A stretch of DNA of 64,000 bases from Marinobacter sp. ELB17 (GTDB taxonomy: Bacteria > Pseudomonadota > Gammaproteobacteria > Pseudomonadales > Oleiphilaceae). The position numbers and the translations under genes are program-made. The notes beneath the pieces were generated by a model. That model worked only from the letters and a program-made list of their open reading frames with translations. It did no database searches and had not been told where the DNA came from. The DNA lies in NCBI RefSeq assembly GCF_000169375.1, contig NZ_AAXY01000002.1:248001-312000 (forward strand), read 5' to 3'. Each line of letters begins with the position of its first letter. Positions within the stretch are counted from its first letter, which is position 1. Below, one piece after another: positions 54,805-64,000 of the stretch.

Positions 54805-55548
54805 CTAGCCCTTAGCAGAACGCTGGCGCAAGGCCTCATAAAGACACACACCACTGGCAACAGACACGTTCAGACTTTCAACGTCGCCCACCATCGGAAT
54901 GTTGATCAATTGGTCACAATGCTCACGGGTCAACCGCCGCATACCCTTACCTTCGGCGCCCATCACCAACGCCAGCGGGCCGGTCAGGTCAGCCTGGTGC
55001 AAGGTAATGCTGGCTTCACCCGCGGTGCCGACCAGCCAAACGCCCTGCTCTTGCAAGGTGCGCAGCAGGCGTGCCAGATTGGTAACACGCACAAAAGGTA
55101 CGGTTTCCGCCGCGCCGCAGGCAACCTTGCGGGCAACCGGCGTTAACGTGGCGGATTTATCTTTTGGCACAATCACCGCCTGCACGCCGACTGCATCGGC
55201 GGTGCGCATACACGCGCCCAGGTTATGGGGGTCGGTAACACCGTCCAGAATCAACAGAAACGGCGGCTTTTCAGAGTTTGCCAGCATCGCCAGCAAGTCG
55301 TCTTCACTCCATTCCCGGCTTTCGCTGACCGACGCAACAATGCCTTGATGGACACCGGCAACGCGGCTATCCAGCAGTTTGCGATGCACAATCTCCCAAG
55401 ACACACCCAGGGTATCCAGCAGTTCGGTGGTGCTTTTTACTCGCTTATCCTGGCGGCCGGTTTGAATCCACACTTGCAGCAGCCGCTCGGGTTCACGCTT
55501 TAAGACGGCTTCAACGGCATGCCAGCCAAATACAAATTGCTCTGCCAC
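54805..55548 (-). CDS. rlmB: 23S rRNA (Gm2251) 2'-O-methyltransferase
   Basis: 247-residue SPOUT methyltransferase. N-terminal substrate domain ([19 protein letters not shown]) and the SPOUT motifs [21 protein letters not shown] and [13 protein letters not shown], then [22 protein letters not shown] 55548 with AGGAAAT upstream is preferred over a 23-codon extension. It follows rnr, as in most gammaproteobacteria. Confidence 0.95.
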   Translation of the reverse strand: MAEQFVFGWHAVEAVLKREPERLLQVWIQTGRQDKRVKSTTELLDTLGVSWEIVHRKLLDSRVAGVHQGIVASVSESREWSEDDLLAMLANSEKPPFLLILDGVTDPHNLGACMRTADAVGVQAVIVPKDKSATLTPVARKVACGAAETVPFVRVTNLARLLRTLQEQGVWLVGTAGEASITLHQADLTGPLALVMGAEGKGMRRLTREHCDQLINIPMVGDVESLNVSVASGVCLYEALRQRSAKG

Positions 55549-55656
55549 TGACGGTATTTCCTGAAAAAAAAGTTTGGTAATCCTGCCACCACCTTGCGCG
55601 CACATTAAAGCCGGCAAGGTGGTGGTCAGCGAAAGACTATCGGTCAGCTCGGTTCG

Positions 55657-58218
55657 CTAGCTCTTGGGTCTGCGCTTGCGCGGCTTGCGCAATTCGCCAC
55701 CACTGGCATCGCCGTCGCTTGCCGAGGCTTTACCACCAGCAGCACGAGCCGCATCGGCAGCCAGTTGATCACGCGCGGAGCCGGCGGCTGGCTTGGCACG
55801 ACCCGGTTTTGGGCCTGCGGATTTGGACCCGCGGCCTGCAGATGGCTTATCCGACTTGCTACCGCGCCTACTGCGCTCGCCTTTGGCTTTACCGTCTTTT
55901 TTGCCACCTTTGCCACTCTTAACTCCATCGCGACCGCCGCGGCTGTTCACTTCAAGCGCATCGCGGTCGGCCTGGCGACGCTTTGGCGTGCTTACCAGGT
56001 CTAGGTCAATTTTGCGATCTTCCATACCCACGCGCATCACTTTGACACGCACCTCATCACCCAAACGAAAACTGATGGCGGTGCGTTCGCCAATCAACCG
56101 GTGCTTGGCGTGATCGTGTTGGAAGTAGTCGCCATTCAACGTTGAAATGTGCACCAGGCCTTCGATATAGATGTCGGCAAGTTCTACAAAGAAGCCAAAA
56201 CCGACAACAGCCGCAATGACCCCGTCGTATTCCTCACCTACGTGGTCACTCAGGAACTCGCACTTCAACCAAGCCATTACGTCGCGAGTGGCATCGTCAG
56301 CGCGGCGCTCGGCCATCGACGCATGTTCACCGAACTTTTCCATACGGGCGTAATCGTACGGATATTTCGCCAGTTCCGCATCTGCCTGGTCTGGCGCAAT
56401 CACGTCTTTCGTTGGCTGATCTGCGTGAATACAGGCTTTGATTGCCCGATGCACGATCAGATCCGGATATCGCCGAATCGGCGAGGTAAAGTGTGCGTAG
56501 CTCGAATACCCCAGGCCAAAGTGGCCGGCTTCTTCAGGGCTGTAAACTGCTTGGCTCAGGGAGCGCAGCATGACAGTCTGAATCACTTGAGCATCAGGCC
56601 GCTCACCGATAGAACCCAGCAGTTGCTGGTAATCAGCCGACGTAGGCTTGTCGCCACCGCCAAGCTGCAACCCTAACTCGCCCAAAAACAACCGCAGAGA
56701 ACCAAGACGTTCTCCCGATGGGCCATCATGCACTCGATACAGCGCCGGCATTTTGTGCTTTTTCAGGAAGCGCGCGGTAGCCACGTTGGCCGCCAGCATG
56801 CATTCTTCCACAATTTTGTGGGCGTCGTTGCGGTGCACTGGCACGATTTCTTCAATCTTGCGCTCGGCATCAAACACAATACGGGTTTCGGTGGTTTCAA
56901 AATCAATGGCACCACGCTCTGTACGCGCTTTGCGCAGCAGCTGATATAAGCCATATAGATTGTGCAACTCGGGCAATACGGCGGAATACTGGTTGCTCAG
57001 GTCGATACCACGAGGGGATTCGGGGTGCTGCAGAATATCGCTGACCTTGTTATAAGTCAGCCGCGCGTGGCTGTTCATTACCGCCTGATAGAAGGTGTAG
57101 CTACTGATATTGCCGGCGGCGCTGATCGTCATATCCGCCACCATGCACAGGCGATCCACTTCCGGGTTCAGCGAGCACAAACCGTTGGACAGTTTTTCCG
57201 GCAGCATGGGCACTACGTGATCTGGAAAATACACTGAGGTGCCGCGATTCAGCGCTTCGTCATCCAGCGGTGAGCCCGGGCGTACATAGTGCGACACATC
57301 GGCAATCGCTACCAGCAAGCGGTAACCACCACGCGGGCGCGGCTCGCAATAGATGGCATCGTCGAAATCCCGCGCGTCTGCACCGTCAATGGTCACCAGC
57401 GGCAGCTCGCGAATGCACACGCGATTGCGCTTGTCAGCATCGGTGACCTGTTCAGAAATGGCCGCGGTTTGCTCACCTACCGCATCCGGCCAGGAATGGG
57501 GAATGTCGTAAGCACGAATCGCCACGTCAATTTCCATGCCCGGAGCCATATGCTCACCCAGCACTTCGGTGACGCGCCCGGTGGGCTGACTGCGCAGGGT
57601 GGGCTGGCGAATGATGTCGACCACCACGTACTGGCCATGACGTGCCGCACCGGCCATCTCATCCGGTATCAATACTTCGTGGTTGATGCGGGCGTTTTCA
57701 GGCACCACAAACGTAATACCGCTTTCTTTAAAAAAGCGGCCGACGGTTTGCGTGGTGCGGTGCTCCAAAACCTCAACAATCACGCCCTCACGGCGGCCAC
57801 GATCGTCTACTTTGTCAACGCGGGCAACCACACGGTCGCCGTGGAATACCTGGCGCATCTGGCGCGCGGTCAAAAACAGGTCAGTGCCGTCGCCATCGGG
57901 TGTTAAAAACCCGAAGCCATCTTTATGGCCAATCACCCGGCCGCTCACCAGGTCGGCTTCTTCGATCGGCAAAAAAGCGTTGCGGCGGTTGCAAATAAGC
58001 TGACCGTCGCGGCACATTGCAATCAGGCGGCGGCGCAGGGCTTCAATGCTTTCTTCGGACGACTGCCCCAGTTCTTCGCACAGGGTTTCGTGTGTGGCCG
58101 GCGCACCCCGGTCTTTCAGATGCGCAAGAATGAACTCGCGGCTCTGGATCGGGTTGTCGTAATTCTGGGCCTCACGTTTGGCGTGGGGGTCGTTGGAGGT
58201 CTTCTTACTGGAAACCAT
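55657..58218 (-). CDS. rnr: Ribonuclease R
   Basis: 853-residue 3'-5' exoribonuclease that degrades structured RNA. N-terminal winged helix (REFILAHLKDRGAPATHETL), cold-shock domains, RNB catalytic domain with the metal-binding aspartates in DGADARDFDDAIY, S1 domain (EYDGVIAAVVGFGFFVELAD), and a Lys, Gly, Ser and Ala-rich basic tail of about 110 residues. rlmB follows 108 bases later. Confidence 0.97.
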   Translation of the reverse strand: MVSSKKTSNDPHAKREAQNYDNPIQSREFILAHLKDRGAPATHETLCEELGQSSEESIEALRRRLIAMCRDGQLICNRRNAFLPIEEADLVSGRVIGHKDGFGFLTPDGDGTDLFLTARQMRQVFHGDRVVARVDKVDDRGRREGVIVEVLEHRTTQTVGRFFKESGITFVVPENARINHEVLIPDEMAGAARHGQYVVVDIIRQPTLRSQPTGRVTEVLGEHMAPGMEIDVAIRAYDIPHSWPDAVGEQTAAISEQVTDADKRNRVCIRELPLVTIDGADARDFDDAIYCEPRPRGGYRLLVAIADVSHYVRPGSPLDDEALNRGTSVYFPDHVVPMLPEKLSNGLCSLNPEVDRLCMVADMTISAAGNISSYTFYQAVMNSHARLTYNKVSDILQHPESPRGIDLSNQYSAVLPELHNLYGLYQLLRKARTERGAIDFETTETRIVFDAERKIEEIVPVHRNDAHKIVEECMLAANVATARFLKKHKMPALYRVHDGPSGERLGSLRLFLGELGLQLGGGDKPTSADYQQLLGSIGERPDAQVIQTVMLRSLSQAVYSPEEAGHFGLGYSSYAHFTSPIRRYPDLIVHRAIKACIHADQPTKDVIAPDQADAELAKYPYDYARMEKFGEHASMAERRADDATRDVMAWLKCEFLSDHVGEEYDGVIAAVVGFGFFVELADIYIEGLVHISTLNGDYFQHDHAKHRLIGERTAISFRLGDEVRVKVMRVGMEDRKIDLDLVSTPKRRQADRDALEVNSRGGRDGVKSGKGGKKDGKAKGERSRRGSKSDKPSAGRGSKSAGPKPGRAKPAAGSARDQLAADAARAAGGKASASDGDASGGELRKPRKRRPKS

Positions 58219-58439
58219 TCGGATCCTTGTTTGCTATCTGTGCCTCAGCGGCACAACTGTATTGAGTCAATGGGCGCTAGCATAACAGTATAACGCCGGT
58301 TCGCCGAAACTGCCTGATACGCAGGCTTTATAAAGCAGGTAGAAAGCGCATCAGTATTTACACTTGGGCACATTCGTAACCCTTTCCTTTACGGCGTCAG
58401 AGAAGGCAAATAAACATATCAGCCTTTTAAAAAAAGTGT

Positions 58440-58468
58440 TTGACAGCTTTTGGGCGAATCATTAAAGT
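58440..58468 (+). promoter_or_regulatory. Sigma-70 promoter for tRNA-Leu
   Basis: TTGACA (58440-58445), 17-base spacer, TAAAGT (58463-58468), 80 bases before the tRNA. The 330-base gap between rnr and tRNA-Leu otherwise shows only the rnr upstream region and no coding potential. Confidence 0.75.
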
Positions 58469-58548
58469 ACGCGCCATCGGTTGAGGGCAACTTTAACTGG
58501 CAGCAGAAGACTTTGATTTCCAAACATCAGACATCCTGCAAATCACCT

Positions 58549-58635
58549 GCCGAGGTGGTGAAATTGGTAGACACGCTAGCTTCAGGTGCTAGTGCTCGCA
58601 AGGGCGTGGAGGTTCAAGTCCTCTCCTCGGCACCA
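58549..58635 (+). tRNA. tRNA-Leu (anticodon CAG)
   Basis: 87 bases with CCA and the long variable arm of class II tRNAs. Acceptor GCCGAGG pairs with CCTCGGC; the anticodon CAG is at 58583-58585 in loop TTCAGGT; the T arm is GAGG-TTCAAGT-CCTC. It borders an integrase relic, so it is a likely former integration site. Confidence 0.98.
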
Positions 58636-58743
58636 TTCTACTAGAATGGCCTTCCAAATCAACGAATTACCCCATAATCGATAGTTTACACATCTCTCTG
58701 GTACATTAAACTGGTACACAGCGACTTTTTTATGGGTTTGAAA

Positions 58744-59455
58744 ATGTGCTCACCATTCCGTTGAAGCAATAGCCCCAACTACCGGATACGCAAGCGCGTA
58801 CCGGATGACCTCCGCCCCATCATCGGCCAGCGAGAGATCAAGCGTTCACTGAAAACGCCAGACCCCAAAGAAGCCACAAGTCGCGTCCTCATAGACTTAG
58901 CAGAAATTGAGCAGGAGCTAGCCGCCTATCAAGCTGCATACGCTCAGATATTCGGTGATGCCGATTGGTCGCCACCAAGTTACGCACCCGCCAACATTGA
59001 CCAGTCCTTAAACCTCCCTGAACTATTCACCCGGTACGCTTAAGGCATGAACCTCGCCTCGAGAACAGTTGGCGGCTGGCGGACTTATATTTTGAGAGCG
59101 CACAACTTCTTCAAAGGCAAGCCTGCTTCAGTCGTCACCAGACAAGATATCCGGCCATTCGCTGAAGCACCCCAACAGGGAGACAAAAGGGCGAGCCCTA
59201 AGGGGCGCGCACTAGCTGCGAAATCCATCAATGACAACTGTCTAACCGCCCTGTCCAATGTCTACAGTTTGCCAATGAAAGAGGGGATACTGTCCAGCGA
59301 TCTAACCAAGGGGGCAGGTAGTCGCAATACTCCAAAGTACTAGATTCCCTAAAAGACAAAGGGTTAAGCAAGCGACAGCCAATATCAGACGCTGGGCGCC
59401 ATGGCTTTGCTCCTTCACTGGCGCCCGTATCAGCGAGGTTCTATGGCTACGGAAA
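58744..59455 (+). pseudogene. Decayed tyrosine recombinase (integrase)
   Basis: From ATG 58744 the frame reads MCSPFR, then TGA at codon 7, then NYRIRKRVPDDLRPIIGQRE and IKRSLKTPDPKEATSR, as in integrases with a DUF6538-type N-terminus. An in-frame TAA at 59041 interrupts the core-binding domain, which resumes as GMNLASRTVGGWRTYI and ends at TAG 59341. After a frame change a scrap of the catalytic domain remains (RRWAPWLCSFTGARISEVLW), including the GAR arginine. The rest, including the catalytic Tyr, is gone. It starts about 110 bases downstream of tRNA-Leu. Confidence 0.85.
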
Positions 59456-59480
59456 CGCGCAATCATCGAAAGGAACAGCA

Positions 59481-60245
59481 ATGCGTCAGCTTCTCTACAG
59501 GTATGTAGACACCACAGCCTGGAACAGAAAAGGGCTATCCCCCTTCAACTTTGCGATATGCGTACTGATCATGGTCTCGGTCTTGCTGGCGGTCATTGAG
59601 ACCGAGCGTCCGATTAGAGAGGCCTACCCATACCTCTTTGTGATATCAGAGCGCATTCTGTTTGCACTGTTTGTCATTGAGTATGGCCTCCGGGTATACG
59701 TTGCCTCCGAGAACCCAAAGTACGCCGGGGCATTTGGGCGGCTCCGCTACATGAAATCCGGATGGGCTATTTTCGATTTACTGGCACTGCTATCGTTCCT
59801 CGCGCCTTTCGTCTCTAACTCTCTGGCCTTCTACTTCAGGCTGACCCGCATATTCAGGATTCTCCGAGTATCTCGACTCGGTCGCTTCACACAGGCCTGG
59901 GATCTGCTCTGGGAAGCTACCGCCAGACGCAAGTTCGAGCTGCTCATGAGCGCGACCATCGCCTTTATCCTGCTGCTCGTCTCCAGCGCGTTTCTTTATC
60001 TGTTTGAGGCAGAGCTGCAACCTGAAGACTTTGGAAGTATCCCAAGGGCTCTCTGGTGGAGCGTGGCTACTTTAACAACCGTGGGATACGGAGACGTCAC
60101 ACCAATCACCGCTGCTGGCAAGTTCTTTGCCAGTCTCACGGCTATTTCAGGCATCGGTATTGTCGCAATGCCAACCGGGATACTCGCTGCTGCATTCAGT
60201 GATGCCTTCCAAACCCGACAGGAAGCAGATCAAAACAAGGAGTAA
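59481..60245 (+). CDS. Voltage-gated potassium channel (Kv-like)
   Basis: 254-residue six-helix channel. S4 segment FRLTRIFRILRVSRLGRF with regularly spaced arginines, pore helix and selectivity filter TTVGYGD at residues 199-205, then S6. A short acidic tail and no RCK domain. RBS AAAGGA. It lies in the variable region between tRNA-Leu and ubiX, directly behind the integrase relic, so it was probably acquired with it. Confidence 0.9.
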   Translation: MRQLLYRYVDTTAWNRKGLSPFNFAICVLIMVSVLLAVIETERPIREAYPYLFVISERILFALFVIEYGLRVYVASENPKYAGAFGRLRYMKSGWAIFDLLALLSFLAPFVSNSLAFYFRLTRIFRILRVSRLGRFTQAWDLLWEATARRKFELLMSATIAFILLLVSSAFLYLFEAELQPEDFGSIPRALWWSVATLTTVGYGDVTPITAAGKFFASLTAISGIGIVAMPTGILAAAFSDAFQTRQEADQNKE

Positions 60246-60248
60246 CTA

Positions 60249-60281
60249 ATGGCTTTTCGATTTCAGCGTCGCATCAAGTGA
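60249..60281 (+). pseudogene. Possible start of a lost DUF4236 gene
   Basis: ATG 60249 encodes MAFRFQRRIK and stops. DUF4236 proteins begin with nearly this sequence. Nothing similar follows, so it may be the remaining 5' tip of such a gene. Very short, so tentative. Confidence 0.35.
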
Positions 60282-60423
60282 ACAAGAGGCCGAAAGGGAA
60301 CACGGCAAGTGGTAAAGGGTATCCACTCAGCTAGCGTTTGCCAGATGACACCAACGCCGACGATGGCAGTTAGCCCTGACAGCTTCAGGTCAGGCATCCA
60401 GAAACTTGCGCCATAGATGGCAA

Positions 60424-60504
60424 TTTCCGGTGACGGAACAGATTCCTGATGACATGGAACGGGTGCCCCACCTTGGACCGGATCTGAGCTTTTGCTCGCT
60501 CCTC
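60424..60504 (-). pseudogene. Fragment of an IS5-type transposase
   Basis: Minus-strand translation reads RAKAQIRSKVGHPFHVIRNL followed by FRHRK, very like the catalytic-Glu region near the C-terminus of IS5-family transposases (consensus KAQIRAKVEHPF), with Gly in place of the catalytic Glu. No inverted repeats or other parts were found. The rest of the 369-base gap (60246-60614) shows no gene. Confidence 0.55.
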
Positions 60505-60614
60505 AGCAACAGAGCCTAAGGACAATCGCTGACACGTACAGGGCACGTGAGCTGTTAGGGTCATTACCCTGATTTTCCACATGAATTAAACTCCGTTGAG
60601 GAGCAGCTACAGAC

Positions 60615-61670
60615 ATGGCCAACACCAAAGCATACGCCGCACAATCTGCGGAATCAGGCGTCGCACCGTTTGGTTTCGACCGCCGGGAACCTCGGCCCGA
60701 CGATGTATCCATCGAAATTGATTACTGCGGTGTCTGCCACACCGATATTCACTTTGCGCAGAATGACTGGGGAGTGACTGTTTACCCGGCGGTTCCGGGC
60801 CATGAGATTATTGGCCGGGTTACCTCTGTAGGCAGCGATGTCTCAGCCTACAAGGTTGGGGATATGGTTGGCGTGGGTTGCATGGTGGACTCCTGCCGCA
60901 CCTGCTCCGCCTGCGAATCCGGCCTTGAGCAGTATTGCAAAGAGGGTATGACTGGCACCTACAACGGCGTAGATCGTTACGATCAATCTGTCACTTTTGG
61001 TGGCTATTCAGACAACGTGGTCGTCAGCGAGCGTTTCGTGGTCAGGATACCGGAGAAGCTGGACCCCGCCGCCGCTGCACCGCTGCTTTGTGCCGGCATT
61101 ACCACCTATTCCCCACTGCGCCACTATGGTGTCAAAAAGGGTGACAAGGTGGGTGTCATCGGGATGGGCGGCCTCGGCCATATGGGCGTGAAGATCGCCA
61201 AGGCGCTGGGTGCTGAAGTGACCATCTTCACCCGTTCTGAAAGCAAGGTCGCAGAAGCCAAGAAACAGGGCGCCGACCATGTGGTGATTTCCACCGATGA
61301 GCAGCAGATGAAGGACGCCACTGAAACTTTTGATTTCATGCTGGATACAGTGCCGGTTCAGCACGACCTGAACCCCTACCTGAACTGCCTCAGCCATGAT
61401 GGCACCCACATTCTGGTGGGTCTTCTGGAGCCGATTGACCCCGCTCTGGAAGCTGGAAATCTGGTCCTCAAACGTCGGGTATTGGGCGGCTCACTGATCG
61501 GTGGCATGCCGGAAACCCAGGAAATGCTGGATTTCTGCGCTGAACACGACATCAGCTGCGATATCGAAATGCTCGATATCAAGAATATCAACGAAGCTTA
61601 CGAGCGCATAAAAAAAGGCGATGTGAAGTATCGCTTCGTGATTGATATGGCAACTTTAAAAGACGCCTGA
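60615..61670 (+). CDS. Zinc-dependent alcohol dehydrogenase (YahK/CAD-like)
   Basis: 351-residue medium-chain dehydrogenase/reductase. Catalytic zinc ligands Cys in DYCGVCHTD and His-Glu in VPGHEIIG; structural zinc cysteines in CRTCSACESGLEQYC; Rossmann motif GVIGMGGLGHMGVK. Closest to NADP-dependent aldehyde reductases/cinnamyl alcohol dehydrogenases such as YahK. RBS GAGGAG. It sits in the variable region, and fragments resembling it lie downstream at 61746-61821. Confidence 0.93.
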   Translation: MANTKAYAAQSAESGVAPFGFDRREPRPDDVSIEIDYCGVCHTDIHFAQNDWGVTVYPAVPGHEIIGRVTSVGSDVSAYKVGDMVGVGCMVDSCRTCSACESGLEQYCKEGMTGTYNGVDRYDQSVTFGGYSDNVVVSERFVVRIPEKLDPAAAAPLLCAGITTYSPLRHYGVKKGDKVGVIGMGGLGHMGVKIAKALGAEVTIFTRSESKVAEAKKQGADHVVISTDEQQMKDATETFDFMLDTVPVQHDLNPYLNCLSHDGTHILVGLLEPIDPALEAGNLVLKRRVLGGSLIGGMPETQEMLDFCAEHDISCDIEMLDIKNINEAYERIKKGDVKYRFVIDMATLKDA

Positions 61671-61745
61671 TTCAATAGGGAAGCTGGGACAAAGCTATTT
61701 TTAAGCGCCTAACCCGTCTCAAAGCAAAGCTGTTCCGGTTTTTTT

Positions 61746-61821
61746 ACGCCTCACAATGTGCGGAATTAGGCGTCGCACTCTCCGATTAATGATTATTCAA
61801 CGTTGCTGGATACAGGGCCGG
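61746..61821 (+). pseudogene. Scraps of a second alcohol dehydrogenase copy
   Basis: 61746-61778 matches the 5' part of the intact gene around 60636 (A-S-Q-C-A-E-L-G-V-A versus A-A-Q-S-A-E-S-G-V-A), and GCTGGATACAGGGCCGG at 61805-61821 matches GCTGGATACAGTGCCGG near 61340 in the intact gene. The two scraps are 700 bases apart in the intact gene but 27 apart here, implying a large internal deletion. Not coding. Confidence 0.7.
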
Positions 61822-61887
61822 ACGCTGTCTGGTTGATTCCAGTAGCGACAGGCCTTAAAAAATCTACTGACGCAGAAAACTTCGCGT

Positions 61888-62565
61888 CTAACCCCCTTTA
61901 AGCTTTCGCGCTAGCCTCTCTTCCCCCCAGCGCGGCATCAGTTTCTGATCAACACCTAAATGATCCAGCAAACGTGCCACCACAAAGTCCACCAAGTCGT
62001 TGATGGTTTCCGGGTTGTGATAAAACCCCGGGCTTGCCGGCATGATGACGGCGCCCATGCGGGTCAGTTTCAGCATGTTTTCCAGATGCACTTCTGAATA
62101 GGGCGCCTCGCGCGGCACCAGTATCAGCTGGCGGCGTTCTTTCAGGGCTACGTCCCCTGCCCTTTCTATCAGGTTGTTGCTGGCGCCCGTGGCCAGGGCC
62201 GACAGTGTGCCGGTGCTGCAGGGGCAAATCACCAGTGGGGCTTTTTCGCCAGAGCCGGAGGCCGGCGGTGAAAACCAGTCTTCTCGGCCAAATACCAGTA
62301 TCTGGCCTGGGGCTGCCTGGCTGTATTCACTCAGGCACTGTTGCATGGCCGGCGGTGTGCCGGGCAATTTCAGGTCGGTTTCGGTGGCAATCACAATCTG
62401 CGCGGCTTTGCTGACCATCACCTGAACCCGGCAGCCGGCGGCGACCAGGCACTGCAGCAGTCGCAGGCCGTAAGGCGCTCCGGAAGCACCGGTAAACGCC
62501 AGATTGATGACTCGCGGGGCAGTGTCTGTTGCTGCTATGTTGCTCACTGCGGGCACCTCATTCAT
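61888..62565 (-). CDS. ubiX: Flavin prenyltransferase UbiX
   Basis: 225-residue enzyme that makes prenylated FMN for the UbiD decarboxylase in ubiquinone synthesis. Signatures: [17 protein letters not shown] at the flavin site, [16 protein letters not shown], and [20 protein letters not shown]. About 20 extra N-terminal residues compared with E. coli. It lies 38 bases after mpl on the same strand. Confidence 0.95.
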   Translation of the reverse strand: MNEVPAVSNIAATDTAPRVINLAFTGASGAPYGLRLLQCLVAAGCRVQVMVSKAAQIVIATETDLKLPGTPPAMQQCLSEYSQAAPGQILVFGREDWFSPPASGSGEKAPLVICPCSTGTLSALATGASNNLIERAGDVALKERRQLILVPREAPYSEVHLENMLKLTRMGAVIMPASPGFYHNPETINDLVDFVVARLLDHLGVDQKLMPRWGEERLARKLKGG

Positions 62566-62603
62566 GCACGGCTTGCTCCGATTCTAAGACGGCCTAACTT
62601 GGA

Positions 62604-63998
62604 TTACCCGCTGATACGTTCGATTTCAGCAATCAGCCGTTGGTGAATGCCGCCAAAACCACCGTTGCTCATGATCACAATGTGGCACGGGCTGGGTAAG
62701 TCTGCCATTACACGCGCAATCAAGCCGTCTACTGATGCTTCTACCCGGTGCAAGTTACTGTCGGCGTTGGCCTGTTGCCAGCGTTCAACCATTTCCGGCA
62801 ACCAGCTGGAATTGTTCAGATTGGCCCAGAGCACGCGATCGGCGGCCGCCGCGCTGGGCAACAGGGTGTCGCTGTGTACGCCCTGTTTCATGGTATTGGA
62901 ACGGGGCTCGATCAACGCCAGCACTGGCTCATCGCCCACCTGTTTGCGCAAGCCGTCCAGAGTAGTGGCGATAGCTGTGGGGTGATGGGCGAAGTCGTCA
63001 TACACCCTTACGCCATTTATGTCCGCCAACAGCTCCATGCGCCTTTTTACTCCGGAAAAACGGCACAACGCACTAATGGCGTAGTCTGGAGTAACACCCA
63101 CATGGCGCGCTGCGGCAATGGCCGACAGGGCGTTACGCACGTTGTGCAGGCCAGTTTGCGCCCACTTTACAGCGGTCACCGGTTGCTCGTGATGCAACAC
63201 CATGAAATGGCTGCCGTCGTCGCTCAATAGCTCGGCTCGCCAGTGGCTTGGGCTGTTTGCTTCGCCACCAATAGAAAGCGTTTGCTGCGGCGTCCAGCAG
63301 CCCAGGGCAATGGCGTTGTCCAGGTGGCTATCCAGCGTCGGGCGCAGAATCAAGCCCTGGGACGGCACGGTGCGAATCAGGTGGTGGAACTGGCGCTCGA
63401 TGGCTTCCACGTTGTCAAAAATATCGGCGTGGTCGAATTCCAGATTGTTCAGAATCAAGGTGCGAGGGCGATAGTGGACAAACTTCGAACGCTTGTCGAA
63501 AAACGCGCTGTCGTATTCGTCGGCTTCAATCACAAAAAAGTCACTGCTGCCCAGGCGCGCAGACACCGGCAAATCCTTCGGCACGCCGCCCACCAGATAA
63601 CCGGCGTCAAACCCGGCCTGCTCCAGTATCCACAGCAGCATGGCGGTGGTGGTGGTTTTGCCGTGGGTGCCGGCTACCGCCAGCACCCAACGCTGGTGTA
63701 ACACTTCCCGCGCCAGCCATTCGGGGCCGGACATATAGGGAATATTGCGGTTAAGCACATACTCTACTTCAGTGTTGCCGCGGGACATGGCGTTACCGAT
63801 CAGCACCAGATCGGGTCGCGGCTTGAGGTTGTCAGGGTGGTAGCCTTCAATCAGCTCGATGCCTTGAGCTTGCAGCTGGGTACTCATGGGCGGATAAACG
63901 CCTTGATCAGAGCCGGTCACCTTGTGCCCCAGCTCACGGGCTAGTACCGCCAAGCTACCCATAAAGGTGCCGCAAATACCCAATATATGAATATGCAT
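62604..63998 (-). CDS. mpl: UDP-MurNAc:L-Ala-gamma-D-Glu-meso-DAP ligase Mpl
   Basis: 464-residue Mur-family ligase that recycles murein tripeptide. N-terminal Rossmann HILGICGTFMGSLA, ATP loop AGTHGKTTTTAM, and the Mpl-typical NLEFDHADIF; C-terminal YDDFAHHPTAI. ATG 63998 is two bases from the window edge, and the gene is complete. Confidence 0.96.
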   Translation of the reverse strand: MHIHILGICGTFMGSLAVLARELGHKVTGSDQGVYPPMSTQLQAQGIELIEGYHPDNLKPRPDLVLIGNAMSRGNTEVEYVLNRNIPYMSGPEWLAREVLHQRWVLAVAGTHGKTTTTAMLLWILEQAGFDAGYLVGGVPKDLPVSARLGSSDFFVIEADEYDSAFFDKRSKFVHYRPRTLILNNLEFDHADIFDNVEAIERQFHHLIRTVPSQGLILRPTLDSHLDNAIALGCWTPQQTLSIGGEANSPSHWRAELLSDDGSHFMVLHHEQPVTAVKWAQTGLHNVRNALSAIAAARHVGVTPDYAISALCRFSGVKRRMELLADINGVRVYDDFAHHPTAIATTLDGLRKQVGDEPVLALIEPRSNTMKQGVHSDTLLPSAAAADRVLWANLNNSSWLPEMVERWQQANADSNLHRVEASVDGLIARVMADLPSPCHIVIMSNGGFGGIHQRLIAEIERISG

Positions 63999-64000
63999 GA

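Noticed and set aside
59047-59343. 98-codon open frame as an independent gene
   Set aside because: It is in the same frame as the upstream integrase segment and is just the stretch between two in-frame stops of the relic.

Overview
The window looks like a chromosomal segment of a marine gammaproteobacterium, most likely Marinobacter or a close relative. This is an inference from gene order (pilBCD-coaE-yacG; hemA-prfA-prmC-moeB facing a TPR lipoprotein-lolB-ispE-tRNA-Gln-prs-rplY-pth-ychF run; rpsF-rpsR-membrane protein-rplI-dnaB-alr) and from protein sequences. No rRNA gene, CRISPR array or complete insertion sequence was seen. Most of the DNA is conserved housekeeping sequence with four accessory or decaying stretches in between.

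Left part (1-7.3 kb): type IV pilus genes pilB (5' end cut by the window edge), pilC and pilD, then coaE, an unrecognised exported protein with a tandem repeat in its signal peptide, trmO, yacG and a YfaZ-like outer-membrane protein. 7.3-12.4 kb is accessory: a Bax-like glucosaminidase, a PAAR-DUF2235 (Tle1-like) type VI effector with its DUF2931 lipoprotein immunity candidate, a Xre/RES toxin-antitoxin pair, and a decayed second copy of the DUF2931 gene beyond it. 12.4-18.6 kb holds a MalT-type LuxR regulator and a DUF1329/DUF1302 envelope pair. 18.8-23.1 kb is a compact minus-strand operon: a possible DUF432 protein, MscS channel, retropepsin-like 'ATP-dependent zinc protease', RimK and an M14-type aspartoacylase-family enzyme.

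Middle (23.3-45 kb): photolyase; moeB, prmC, prfA and hemA on the minus strand; divergent lipoprotein, lolB, ispE, tRNA-Gln, prs, rplY, pth and ychF on the plus strand; asparaginase. Between 37.7 and 43.8 kb there is conspicuous decay: an Aer-like PAS receptor with a nonsense codon and frameshift, a PAS-GGDEF-EAL gene reduced by deletions, a truncated TRIC channel gene and a broken O-acyl-homoserine sulfhydrylase gene, interleaved with intact genes (a PAS-GGDEF cyclase, a methyltransferase, tRNA-Met, a PACE transporter) and followed by intact lipA.

Right part (45-64 kb): a Spy-like periplasmic protein, the GTPase RbgA, fabB, an Fnr/Anr regulator with its own near-consensus box, an RmlD-like reductase, alr-dnaB-rplI-rpsR-rpsF, rlmB, rnr, then tRNA-Leu(CAG). 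The tRNA borders a 3.2-kb variable region with an integrase relic, a voltage-gated K+ channel, relics of a DUF4236 gene and an IS5-type transposase, an alcohol dehydrogenase and scraps of a second dehydrogenase copy. ubiX and mpl close the window.

Dispersed 25-bp palindromes with a GGGGACAGATTT-type arm sit at three intergenic places and end one gene. They resemble REP elements, and in three cases lie on the stop codon of the adjacent gene.
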